From Sialis fuliginosa (lineage: Eukaryota > Arthropoda > Insecta > Megaloptera > Sialidae): a DNA stretch of 64,000 bases. The stretch lies in NCBI GenBank assembly GCA_961205875.1, contig OY540818.1, positions 2,092,001-2,156,000 on the forward strand, given 5' to 3'. Below the pieces are notes generated by a model, which saw nothing but the letters and a program-made list of their open reading frames with translations, was not told the origin of the DNA and did no database searches. Within the stretch, counting starts at the first letter, position 1; each line of letters opens with the position of its first letter. The translations under genes were made by a program, and so were the position numbers. Positions 1 to 9,604 of the stretch are shown here, in pieces.

Positions 1-125
1 CATAAACATAAACATAAACATAAACATAAACATAAACATAAACATAAACATAAACATAAACATAAACATAAACATAAACATAAACATAAACATAAACATA
101 AACATAAACATAAACATAAACATAA
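1..125 (+). repeat. (CATAAA)n array, left arm of island 1
   Basis: Near-perfect head-to-tail CATAAA hexamers, about 21 in the window; the array is cut by the window start, so its true length is unknown. It runs directly into island 1 and is the reverse complement of the array on the other side of that island, so the two could pair as an inverted repeat. Confidence 0.97.
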
Positions 126-390
126 GCATTTAACATAAACTAAATCATACACCTAAATAAACATATAACAACAACTGCAAATCGAATCGATTTGTATTAA
201 ATCGGTCTATTTTGATAATAAACGTCTCGATTCGTACCAATAATTATCGGATCAAATTATTTTCATTCAATTCCATCAGTTTGGATGCTTATCGGAAATT
301 TAGTGTTTAAATGACTAGATTTGACATTATTTGATGTAATTTGAGTCAAATGATGATTTTCGACTCAATTCTTTTTTACAATTAAAAATA
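126..390 (+). repeat. 265-bp island, copy 1
   Basis: Non-satellite sequence of clearly higher GC, beginning GCATTTAAC and ending just before the first ATG of the TTTATG array. It contains a perfect dyad CAAATCGA-A-TCGATTTG at 178-194; this is the only copy with A at the centre, the others having C. It has three ATTTGA motifs exactly 10 bp apart at 319-348, and TTGAGTC/GACTCAA arms at 341-347 and 362-368. It belongs to the type A variants (CGTCTCG, ATAATTATCGG, GACTCAA) and shares GGATGCTT with copy 3. I do not recognise it, and no reading frame inside it looks coding. Confidence 0.95.
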
Positions 391-666
391 ATGTTTATGT
401 TTATGTTTATGTTTATGTTTATGTTTATGTTTATGCTTATGTTTATGTTTATGTTTATGTTTATGTTTATGTTTATGTTTATGTTTATGTTTATGTTTAT
501 GTTTATGTTTATGTTTATGTTTATGTTTATGTTTATGTTTATGTTTATGTTTATGTTTATGTTTATGTTTATGTTTATGTTTATGTTTATGTTTATGTTT
601 ATGTTTATGTTTATGTTTATGTTTATGTTTATGTTTATGTTTATGTTTATGTTTATGTTTATGTTT
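391..666 (-). repeat. (TTTATG)n array, right arm of island 1
   Basis: About 46 hexamers in the orientation opposite to the left arm, with one ATGCTT variant near 435. The long Met-Phe reading frame here is only the translation of the hexamer and is not a gene. Confidence 0.96.
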
Positions 667-821
667 ATATTTATGTTTAAATTTAAGTTTATGTTTTAAT
701 TTATGTTTAAATTTATGTTTATATTTATGCTTAACTTTATGTTTAAAATGTATGTTTAAATTTATCTACATAAATTTAAACATAAATTTAAACATATGTT
801 TAAATTTATGTACATAAATTT
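667..821. repeat. Transition from reversed repeats to forward repeats, copy 1
   Basis: Degenerate reversed dodecamers (TTTAAATTTATG and variants) follow the hexamer arm. Orientation then flips several times within about 65 bp, at an imperfect palindrome around ATCTACAT (758-777), a perfect 32-bp palindrome centred on CATATG (780-811) and a perfect 20-bp palindrome AAATTTATGTACATAAATTT (802-821). From there on the sequence is forward dodecamer. The same arrangement recurs after island 3. Confidence 0.9.
780..811. repeat. 32-bp perfect palindrome at a strand-switch point
   Basis: The sequence is self-complementary about CATATG, with arms running outward through TTTAAATTTATGT. It marks a head-to-head join between forward and reversed dodecamers. 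An identical palindrome lies at 5359-5390. Confidence 0.93.
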
Positions 822-2837
822 AAACATAAATTTAAACATAAATTTAAACTTAAATTTAAGCAAAAATTTAAACATAAATTTAAACATAAATTAAAACATA
901 AACATAAACATAAACATAAATTTAAACATAAATTTAAACATAAATTTAAACATAAATTTAAACTTAAATTTAAGCAAAAATTTAAACATAAATTTAAACA
1001 TAAATTTAAACATGAATTAAAACATAAACTTAAATTTAAACATAAATTTAAATATAAATTTAAACATAAATTAAAACATGAACTTAAATTTAAACATAAA
1101 TTTAAACTTAAATTTAAACATAAATTAAAACATAAACTTAAACATAAACTTAAACATAAATTTAAACATAAATTTAAACATAAATTTAAACATAAATTTA
1201 AACATAAATTTTAACATAAATTTAAACATAAATTAAAACATAAATTTAAACATAAATTTAAACATAAATTTAAACATAAATTAAAACATAAAAAAAAACA
1301 TAAACTTAAATTTAAACATAAATTTAAACATAAATTTAAACATAAATTTAAACATAAATTTAAACATAAATTTAAACATAAATTTAAACATAAATTTAAA
1401 CATAAATTAAAATATAAACATAAATTTTAACATAAATTTAAACATAAATAAAAATATAAACATAAATTTAAACATAAATTTAAACATAAATTTAAGCATA
1501 AATATAAACATAAATTTAAACATAAATTAAAACATAAACTTAAATTTAAACATAAATTTAAACATAAATTAAAACATAAATTAAAACATAAGCATAAACA
1601 TAAACATAAATTTAAACATAAATTTAAACATAAATTTAAACATAAATTTAAACATAAATTTAAACATAAATTTAAACATAAATTAAAACATAAATTAAAA
1701 CATAAACTTAAACATAAACTTAAACATAATCTTAAACATAAATTTAAACATAAATTTAACCATAAATTTAAACATAAATTTAAACATAAATTTAAACATC
1801 AATTTAAACAACAAATTTAAACATAAATTCAAACATAATTTTAAACATAAATTTAAACATAAATTTTAACATAAATTTAAACATAAATTAAAACATAAAT
1901 TTAAACATAAATTTAAACATAAATTTAAACATAAATTAAAACATAAAAAAAAACATAAACTTAAATTTAAACATAAATTTAAACATAAATTAAAATATAA
2001 ACATAAATTTTAACATAAATTTAAACATAAATAAAAATATAAACATAAATTTAAACATAAATTTAAACATAAATTTAAACATAAATTTAAGCATAAATAT
2101 AAACATAAATTTAAACATAAATTAAAATATAAACTTAAATTTAAACATAAATTTAAACATAAATTAAAACATAAATTAAAACATAAACATAAACATAAAC
2201 ATAAACATAAATTTAAACATAAATTTAAACATAAATTTAAACATAAATTTAAACATAAATTTAAACATAAATTTAAACATAAATTTAAACATAAATTAAA
2301 ACATAAATTAAAACATAAACTTAAACATAAACTTAAACATAATCTTAAACATAAATTTAAACATAAATTTAACCATAAATTTAAACATAAATTTAAACAT
2401 AAATTTAAACATCAATTTAAACAACAAATTTAAACATAAATTCAAACATAATTTTAAACATAAATTTAAACATAAATTTTAACATAAATTTAAACATAAA
2501 TTAAAACATAAATTTAAACATAAATTTAAACATAAATTTAAACATAAATTAAAACATAAATTAAAACATAAACTTAAATTTAAACATAAATTTTAACATA
2601 AATTTAAACATAAATTTAAACATAAATTTAAACATAAATTTAAACATAAATTTAAACATAAATTTAAACATAAATTTAAACATAAATTTAAACATAAATT
2701 AAAATATAAACTTAAATTTAAACATAAATTTAAACATAAATTAAATCTTAAACATAAACTTAAACATAAATTTAAACAACAAATTTTAACATAAATTTAA
2801 ACATAAATTAAAACATAAATTTAAACATAAATTTAAA
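822..2837 (+). repeat. Dodecamer satellite array CATAAATTTAAA
   Basis: Forward dodecamers with frequent variants (CATAAATTAAAA, CATAAACTTAAA, CATAAATTTTAA), short runs of three or four plain hexamers (about 897, 1591, 2187) and A8-A9 tracts (about 1290, 1945). Variant order repeats: the block with AATATAAACATAAATTTTAAC near 1409 returns near 1992, and the ACAACAAATTT marker near 1808 returns near 2421, giving a local higher-order period of about 0.6 kb. No gene seen. Confidence 0.95.
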
Positions 2838-3118
2838 CATAAACATAAACATAAACATAAACATAAACATAAACATAAACATAAACATAAACATAAACAT
2901 AAACATAAACATAAACATGAACATAAACATAAACATAAACATAAACATAAACATAAACATAAACATAAACATAAACATAAACATAAACATAAACATAAAC
3001 ATAAACATAAACATAAACATAAACATAAACATAAACATAAACATAAACATAAACATAAACATTAACATAAACATAAACATAAACATAAACATAAACATAA
3101 ACATAAACATAAACATAA
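2838..3118 (+). repeat. (CATAAA)n array, left arm of island 2
   Basis: About 47 hexamers with rare variants (CATGAA near 2917, CATTAA near 3061). This is the only complete unit in which the left arm is longer than the right arm. Confidence 0.96.
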
Positions 3119-3383
3119 GCATTTAACATAAACTAAATCATACACCTAAATAAACATATAACAACAACTGCAAATCGACTCGATTTGTATTAAATCGGTC
3201 TATTTTGATAATAAACGTCTCGATTCGTACCAATAATTATCGGATCAAATTATTTTCATTCAATTCCATCAGTTTGGATACTTATCGGAAATTTAGTGTT
3301 TAAATGACTAGATTTGACATTATTTGATGTAATTTGAGTCAAATGATGATTTTCGACTCAATTCTTTTTTACAATTAAAAATA
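3119..3383 (+). repeat. 265-bp island, copy 2
   Basis: A full-length type A copy (CGTCTCG, ATAATTATCGG, CGGAAATTTAG, GACTCAA). The dyad CAAATCGA-C-TCGATTTG is at 3171-3187. It differs from copies 1 and 3 by GGATACTT in place of GGATGCTT, a state shared with all later copies. No gene-like frame. Confidence 0.95.
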
Positions 3384-3547
3384 ATGTTTATGTTTATGTT
3401 TATGTTTATGTTTATGTTTATGTTTATGTTTATGTTTATGTTTATGTTTATGTTTATGTTTATGTTTATGTTTATGTTTATGTTTATGTTTATGTTTATG
3501 TTTATGTTTATGTTTATGTTTATGTTTATGTTTATGTTTATGTTTAT
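3384..3547 (-). repeat. (TTTATG)n array, right arm of island 2
   Basis: About 27 reversed hexamers, the shortest right arm beside a full-length island. Confidence 0.95.
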
Positions 3548-3766
3548 ATTTATGCTTATATTTATGTTTAAATTTATGTTTAAATTTATGTTTAAATTTA
3601 AGTTTATGTTTTAATTTATTTTTAAATGTATGTTTAAAATGTATGTTTAAATTTATGTTTCAATTTATGTTTAAATTTATGTTTAAATTTATCTACATAA
3701 ATTTAAACATAAATTTAAACATATGTTTAAATTTAAACATATGTTTAAATTTATGTACATAAATTT
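3548..3766. repeat. Transition and strand-switch palindromes, copy 2
   Basis: Reversed dodecamers carry ATGTTTCAATTTATG-type variants and then flip repeatedly: an ATCTACAT near-palindrome, CATATG centres at 3720-3725 and 3738-3743, and the perfect 20-bp palindrome AAATTTATGTACATAAATTT at 3747-3766. The extra CATATG centre relative to copies 1 and 3 suggests a small local duplication. Confidence 0.88.
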
Positions 3767-4567
3767 AAACATAAATTTAAACTTAAATTTAAGCAAAAAT
3801 TTAAACATAAATTTAAACATAAATTTAAACATAAATTAAAACATAAACTTAAATTTAAACATAAATTAAAACATAAACTTAATTTAAACATAAATTAAAA
3901 CATAAACTTAAATTTAAACAAAAATTTAAACATTAATTTAAACTTAAATTTAAACATAAATTTAAACATAAATTTAAACATAAATTTAAACATAAATTTA
4001 AACATAAATTTAAACATAAATTTAAACTTAAATTTAAACATAATTTAAAACATAAACTTAAACATAAACTTAAACATAAATTTAAACATAAATTTAAACA
4101 TAAATTTAAACATAAATTTAAACATAAATTTAAACATAAATTTAAGCATAAATTTAAACATAAATTTAAACATAAATTAAAACATATATTAAAACATAAA
4201 TTAAAACATAAACTTAAACATAAACTTAAAGATAAACTTAAACATAAATTTAAACTTAATTTTAAACATAAATTTAAACATAAATTTAAACATAAATTTA
4301 AACATAAACTTAAACATAAACTTAAACATAAATTTAAACATAAATTTAAACATAAATTAAAACATAAATTTAAACATAAATTTAAACATAAATTTAAACA
4401 TAAATTAAATCTTAAACATAAACTTAAACATAAATTTAAACATAAATTTAAACATAAATTAAAACATAAACTTAAATTTAAACATAAATTTAAACATAAA
4501 TTTAAACAACAAATTTTAACATAAATTTAAACATAAATTAAAACATAAATTTAAACATAAATTTAAA
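3767..4567 (+). repeat. Dodecamer satellite array
   Basis: Forward dodecamers with CTTAAA and TTAAAA variants and an ACAACAAATTTT variant marker near 4507, comparable to the one near 2775. No gene seen. Confidence 0.95.
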
Positions 4568-4698
4568 CATAAACATAAACATAAACATAAACATAAACAT
4601 AAACATAAACATAAACATAAACATAAACATAAACATAAACATAAACATAAACATAAACATAAACATAAACATAAACATAAACATAAACATAAACATAA
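4568..4698 (+). repeat. (CATAAA)n array, left arm of island 3
   Basis: About 22 uninterrupted hexamers. Confidence 0.96.
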
Positions 4699-4963
4699 GC
4701 ATTTAACATAAACTAAATCATACACCTAAATAAACATATAACAACAACTGCAAATCGACTCGATTTGTATTAAATCGGTCTATTTTGATAATAAACGTCT
4801 CGATTCGTACCAATAATTATCGGATCAAATTATTTTCATTCAATTCCATCAGTTTGGATGCTTATCGGAAATTTAGTGTTTAAATGACTAGATTTGACAT
4901 TATTTGATGTAATTTGAGTCAAATGATGATTTTCGACTCAATTCTTTTTTACAATTAAAAATA
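4699..4963 (+). repeat. 265-bp island, copy 3
   Basis: A type A copy with the dyad at 4751-4767 (C at the centre). It shares GGATGCTT and the whole right-flank structure with copy 1, so it is the partner of copy 1 in the roughly 4.6-kb duplication. Confidence 0.95.
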
Positions 4964-5246
4964 ATGTTTATGTTTATGTTTATGTTTATGTTTATGTTTA
5001 TGTTTATGTTTATGTTTATGTTTATGTTTATGTTTATGTTTATGTTTATGTTTATGTTTATGTTTATGTTTATGTTTATGTTTATGTTTATGTTTATGTT
5101 TATGTTTATGTTTATGTTTATGTTTATGTTTATGTTTATGTTTATGTTTATGTTTATGTTTATGTTTATGTTTATGTTTATGTTTATGTTTATGTTTATG
5201 TTTATGTTTATGTTTATGTTTATGTTTATGTTTATGTTTATGTTTA
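4964..5246 (-). repeat. (TTTATG)n array, right arm of island 3
   Basis: About 47 uninterrupted reversed hexamers. It lacks the ATGCTT variant seen in the arm of copy 1. Confidence 0.96.
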
Positions 5247-5400
5247 TATTTATGTTTAAATTTAAGTTTATGTTTTAATTTATGTTTAAATTTATGTTTA
5301 TATTTATGCTTAACTTTATGTTTAAAATGTATGTTTAAATTTATCTACATAAATTTAAACATAAATTTAAACATATGTTTAAATTTATGTACATAAATTT
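5247..5400. repeat. Transition and strand-switch palindromes, copy 3
   Basis: Essentially the same as the segment after island 1: reversed dodecamers with ATATTTATGCTTAAC, an ATCTACAT near-palindrome, a perfect 32-bp palindrome at 5359-5390 and the 20-bp TATGTACATA palindrome at 5381-5400. Confidence 0.9.
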
Positions 5401-7964
5401 AAACATAAATTTAAACATAAATTTAAACTTAAATTTAAGCAAAAATTTAAACATAAATTTAAACATAAATTTAAACATAAATTTAAACTTAAATTTAAGC
5501 AAAAATTTAAACATAAATTTAAACATAAATTTAAACATAAATTAAAACATAAACTTAAATTTAAACATAAATTTAAATATAAATTTAAACATAAATTAAA
5601 ACTTAAACTTAAATTTAAACATAAATTTAAACATAAATTTAAACTTAAATTTAAACATAAATTAAAACATAAACTTAAACATAAACTTAAACATAAATTT
5701 AAACATAAATTTAAACATAAATTTAAACATAAATTTAAACATAAATTTAAACATAAATTAAAACATAAACTTAAATTTAAACTTAAATTTAAACATAAAT
5801 TTAAACATAAAATAAAACATAAATTAAAACATAAACATAAACATAAACATAAATTTAAACATAAATTTAAACATAAATTTAAACATAAATTTAAACTTAA
5901 ATTTAAGCAAAAATTTAAACATAAATTTAAACATAAATTTAAACATGAATTAAAACATAAACTTAAATTTAAACATAAATTTAAATATAAATTTAAACAT
6001 AAATTAAAACATAAACTTTAATTTAAACATAAATTTAAACTTAAATTTAAACATAAATTAAAACATAAACTTAAACATAAACTTAAACATAAATTTAAAC
6101 ATAAATTTAAACATAAATTTAAACATAAATTTAAACATAAATTTTAACATAAATTTAAACATAAATTAAAACATAAATTTAAACATTAATTTAAACATAA
6201 ATTTAAACATAAATTAAAACATAAAAAAAAACATAAACTTAAATTTAAACATAAATTTAAACATAAATTTAAACATAAATTTAAGCATAAATATAAACAT
6301 AAATTTAAACATAAATTAAAACATAAACTTAAATTTAAACATAAATTTAAACATAAATTAAAACATAAATTAAAACATAAGCATAAACATAAACATAAAT
6401 TTAAACATAAATTTAAACATAAATTTAAACATAAATTTAAACATAAATTTAAACATAAATTTAAACATAAATTAAAACATAAATTAAAACATAAATTTAA
6501 ACATCAATTTAAACAACAAATTTAAACATAAATTCAAACATAATTTTAAACATAAATTTAAACATAAATTTTAACATAAATTTAAACATAAATTAAAACA
6601 TAAATTTAAACATAAATTTAAACATAAATTTAAACATAAATTAAAACATAAAAAAAAACATAAACTTAAATTTAAACATAAATTTAAACATAAATTAAAA
6701 TATAAACATAAATTTTAACATAAATTTAAACATAAATAAAAATATAAACATAAATTTAAACATAAATTTAAACATAAATTTAAACATAAATTTAAGCATA
6801 AATATAAACATAAATTTAAACATAAATTAAAATATAAATTAAAATATAAACTTAAATTTAAACATAAATTTAAACATAAATTAAAACATAAATTAAAACA
6901 TAAACATAAACATAAACATAAACATAAATTTAAACATAAATTTAAACATAAATTTAAACATAAATTTAAACATAAATTTAAACATAAATTTAAACATAAA
7001 TTTAAACATAAATTAAAACATAAATTAAAACTTAAACATAAACTTAAACATAATCTTAAACATAAATTTAAACATAAATTTAACCATAAATTTAAACATA
7101 AATTTAAACATAAATTTAAACATCAATTTAAACAACAAATTTAAACATAAATTCAAACATAATTTTAAACATAAATTTAAACATAAATTTTAACATAAAT
7201 TTAAACATAAATTAAAACATAAATTTAAACATAAATTTAAACATAAATTTAAACATAAATTAAAACATAAATTAAAACATAAACTTAAATTTAAACATAA
7301 ATTTTAACATAAATTTAAACATAAATTTAAACATAAATTTAAACATAAATTTAAACATAAATTTAAACATAAATTTAAACATAAATTAAAATATAAACTT
7401 AAATTTAAACATAAATTTAAACATAAATTAAATCTTAAACATAAACTTAAACATAAATTTAAACATAAATTTAAACATAAATTAAAACATAAACTTAAAT
7501 TTAAACATAAATTTAAACATAAATTTAAACTTAAATTTAAACATAAATTAAAACATAAACTTAAACATAAACTTAAACATAAATTTAAACAAAAATTAAA
7601 ACATAAATTAAAACATAAACTTAAATATAAACTTAAACATAAATTTAAACATAAATTTAAACATAAATTTAAACATAAATTTAAACATAAATTTAAACAT
7701 AAATTTAAACATAAATTTAAACATAAATTTTAACTTTAATTTAAACATAAATTTAAACTTTAATTTAAACATAAATTTAAACATAAATTTCAACAAAAAT
7801 TTAAACATAAATTTAAACATAAATCTAAACATAAATTTAAACATAAATTTATACATAAATTTAAACATAAATTTATACATAAAATTAAACATAAATTTAA
7901 ACATAAATTTAAACAAAAATTTAAACATAAATTTAAACATAAATTTAAACATAAATTTATACAT
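5401..7964 (+). repeat. Dodecamer satellite array
   Basis: Forward dodecamers. Up to about 7430 the variant order follows the array after island 1 (hexamer triplets near 5830 and 6380, A8-A9 tracts near 6226 and 6649, ACAACAAATTT markers near 6511 and 7132). From about 7600 a different variant set appears (CATAAATTTATA, TTCAACAAAAATTT, AACTTTAATTT), which is also found in the 55.8-62.9 kb region. No gene seen. Confidence 0.94.
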
Positions 7965-8411
7965 ATGTTTAAGTTTAAGATTATATTTATGTTTATGTTT
8001 AAGTTAATGTTTAAGATTATGTTTTAATTGATGTTTAAATTCATGTTTAAATTTACGTTTAATTTGATGTTTAAGTTTATGTTTAAGATTATGTTTTAAT
8101 TTATGTTTAAATTTATGTATGAATTTATGTTTAATATTTTGTTTATGTTTATGTTTTAATTAATGTTTAAATTTATGTTAAAATTTATGTTTAAATTTAT
8201 GTTAAAATTTATGTTTAAATTTATGTTTAAAAATATGTTTATGTTTATGTTGAAGTTTATATTTAAGTTTATGTTTAAATTTATGTTTAAGTTTATGTTT
8301 TAATGTATGTTTAAATTTATGTTTGAATTTATGTTTAAGTTTATGTTTAAGTTTTTGTTTTAATTTATGTTTAAATTTATGTTTGAATTTATGTTTAAAT
8401 TTAGGTTTAAT
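7965..8411 (-). repeat. Inverted dodecamer block without an island (block R1)
   Basis: Orientation flips at a CATATG centre (7964/7965) and flips back near AGGTTTAATTTAAAC. The interior is degenerate reversed repeat with many private variants (TTAAGATTATG, TTACGTTTAATTTGATG, TTAATATTTTG, TTAGGTTTAA). Blocks of about 449 bp with nearly the same variant order lie at 50518 and 53300. Confidence 0.9.
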
Positions 8412-9360
8412 TTAAACATAAATTTAAATATAAACTTAAACATAAAATTAAACGTAAATTTAAACATAAATTAAAACATAAACTTAAACATAAACTTAAA
8501 CTTAAATTCAAACATAAATTTAAACATAAATTTAAACATAAATTAAATCTTAAACATAAACTTAAACATAAATTTAAACATAAATTTAAACATAAATTTA
8601 AACATAAGTTTAAACTTAAATTTAAGCATAAATTTAAACATAAATTTAAACATAAATTTAAACATAAATTAAAACATAAACTTAAATTTAAACATAAAAT
8701 TAAACATAAATTTAAACATAAATTAAAACATAAACTTAAATCTAAACATAAATTTTAACATAAATTTAAACATAAATTAAAACATAATATAAACTTAAAC
8801 ATAAATTTAAACATAAATTTAAACATAAATTTAAACATAAATTTAAACATAAATTTAAACATAAATTTAAACATAAATTTTAACTTTAATTTAAACATAA
8901 ATTTAACCATAAATTTAAACATAAATTTAAACATAAATTTAAACATCAATTTAAACAACAAATTTAAACATAAATTCAAACATAATTTTAAACATAAATT
9001 TAAACATAAATTTTAACATAAATTTATACATAAATTAAAACATAAATTTAAACATAAATTTAAACATAAATTTAAACATAAATTAAAACACAAATTAAAA
9101 CATAAACTTAAATTTAAACATAAATTTTAACATAAATTTAAACATAAATTTAAACATAAATTTAAACATAAATATAAACATAAATTTAAACATAAATTTT
9201 AACATAAATTTAAACATAAATTAAAACATAAATTTAAACATAAATTTAAACATAAATTTAAACATAAATTTAAACATAAATTTAAACATAAATTTAAACA
9301 TAAATTTAAACATAAATTTAAACATAAATTTAAACATAAATTTAAACATAAATTAAAACA
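8412..9360 (+). repeat. Dodecamer satellite array
   Basis: Forward dodecamers. The first part (AAATATAAACTTAAAC, AAATTAAACGTAAATTT) matches what follows the inverted blocks at 50967 and 53749. The last part is a regular run that ends directly at the truncated island, with no hexamer arm. Confidence 0.94.
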
Positions 9361-9541
9361 TGATAATAATAAACGCCTCGATTCGTACCAATAACAATCG
9401 GATCAAATTATTTTCATTCAATTCAATCAGTTTGGATACTTATCGGAAAATTAGTGTTTAAATGACTAGATTTGACATTATTTGATGTAATTTGAGTCAA
9501 ATGATGATTTTCGACCCAATTCTTTTTTACAATTAAAAATA
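9361..9541 (+). repeat. 265-bp island, copy 4, 5'-truncated
   Basis: Only the 3' two thirds of the island is present. It begins within TGATAATAAACG, so about 87 bp including the CAAATCGA dyad are missing, and the junction carries an extra AAT. It has type B states (CGCCTCG, ATAACAATCGG, GACCCAA) and the ATTCAATCAG state shared with copies 6 and 11. The left flank is dodecamer instead of hexamer array. This is a broken copy. Confidence 0.93.
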
Positions 9542-9604
9542 ATGTTTATGTTTATGTTGTTGTTTATGTTTAAGTTTATGTTTATGTTTATGTTTAAACA
9601 TAAA
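9542..9604 (-). repeat. Vestigial right arm of island 4 and closing palindrome
   Basis: Only about 50 bp of reversed hexamer remain, including the GTTGTTG and TTTAAG interruptions typical of right arms 6-9. They end at an 18-bp perfect palindrome TTTATGTTTAAACATAAA (9587-9604) that restores forward orientation. Confidence 0.9.

Larger units (their letters stand above)
1..2838 (+). repeat. Higher-order repeat, copy I (island 1 plus downstream array)
   Basis: The order of island, right arm, transition and variant dodecamers here is repeated from about 4568 to 7430. Matching points are offset by 4573 bp at the islands, about 4703 bp at the first ACAACAAATTT marker (1808 and 6511) and about 4687 bp at TTAAATCTTA (2741 and 7428). 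The two units therefore differ mainly in array length. Islands 1 and 3 also share the GGATGCTT variant and near-identical right flanks. Confidence 0.8.

Noticed and set aside
1-125. Telomeric repeat
   Set aside because: CATAAA/TTTATG is not a known telomere motif that I recognise, it has no G-rich strand, and it occurs in both orientations inside the region.
126-390. Island as a typical MITE with target-site duplication
   Set aside because: Its flanks are hexamer repeats, so any short duplication would be invisible, and the island itself has no terminal inverted repeat apart from the hexamer arms. The foldback idea is kept only as a hypothesis.
391-699. Long Met-Phe, Asn-Ile, Cys-Leu and Tyr-Val reading frames over hexamer arrays (here and at every arm)
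   Set aside because: They are translations of TTTATG or CATAAA, open in several frames and on both strands at once, with lengths that follow array length. No start context, domain or composition supports a protein.
1290-1300. A8-A9 tracts as poly(A) tails of retroelements
   Set aside because: They are embedded in dodecamers, show no upstream non-repeat element and recur as part of higher-order units.
822-2837. CRISPR-like array of repeats and spacers
   Set aside because: Units are 12 bp with no unique spacers; this is a continuous satellite.
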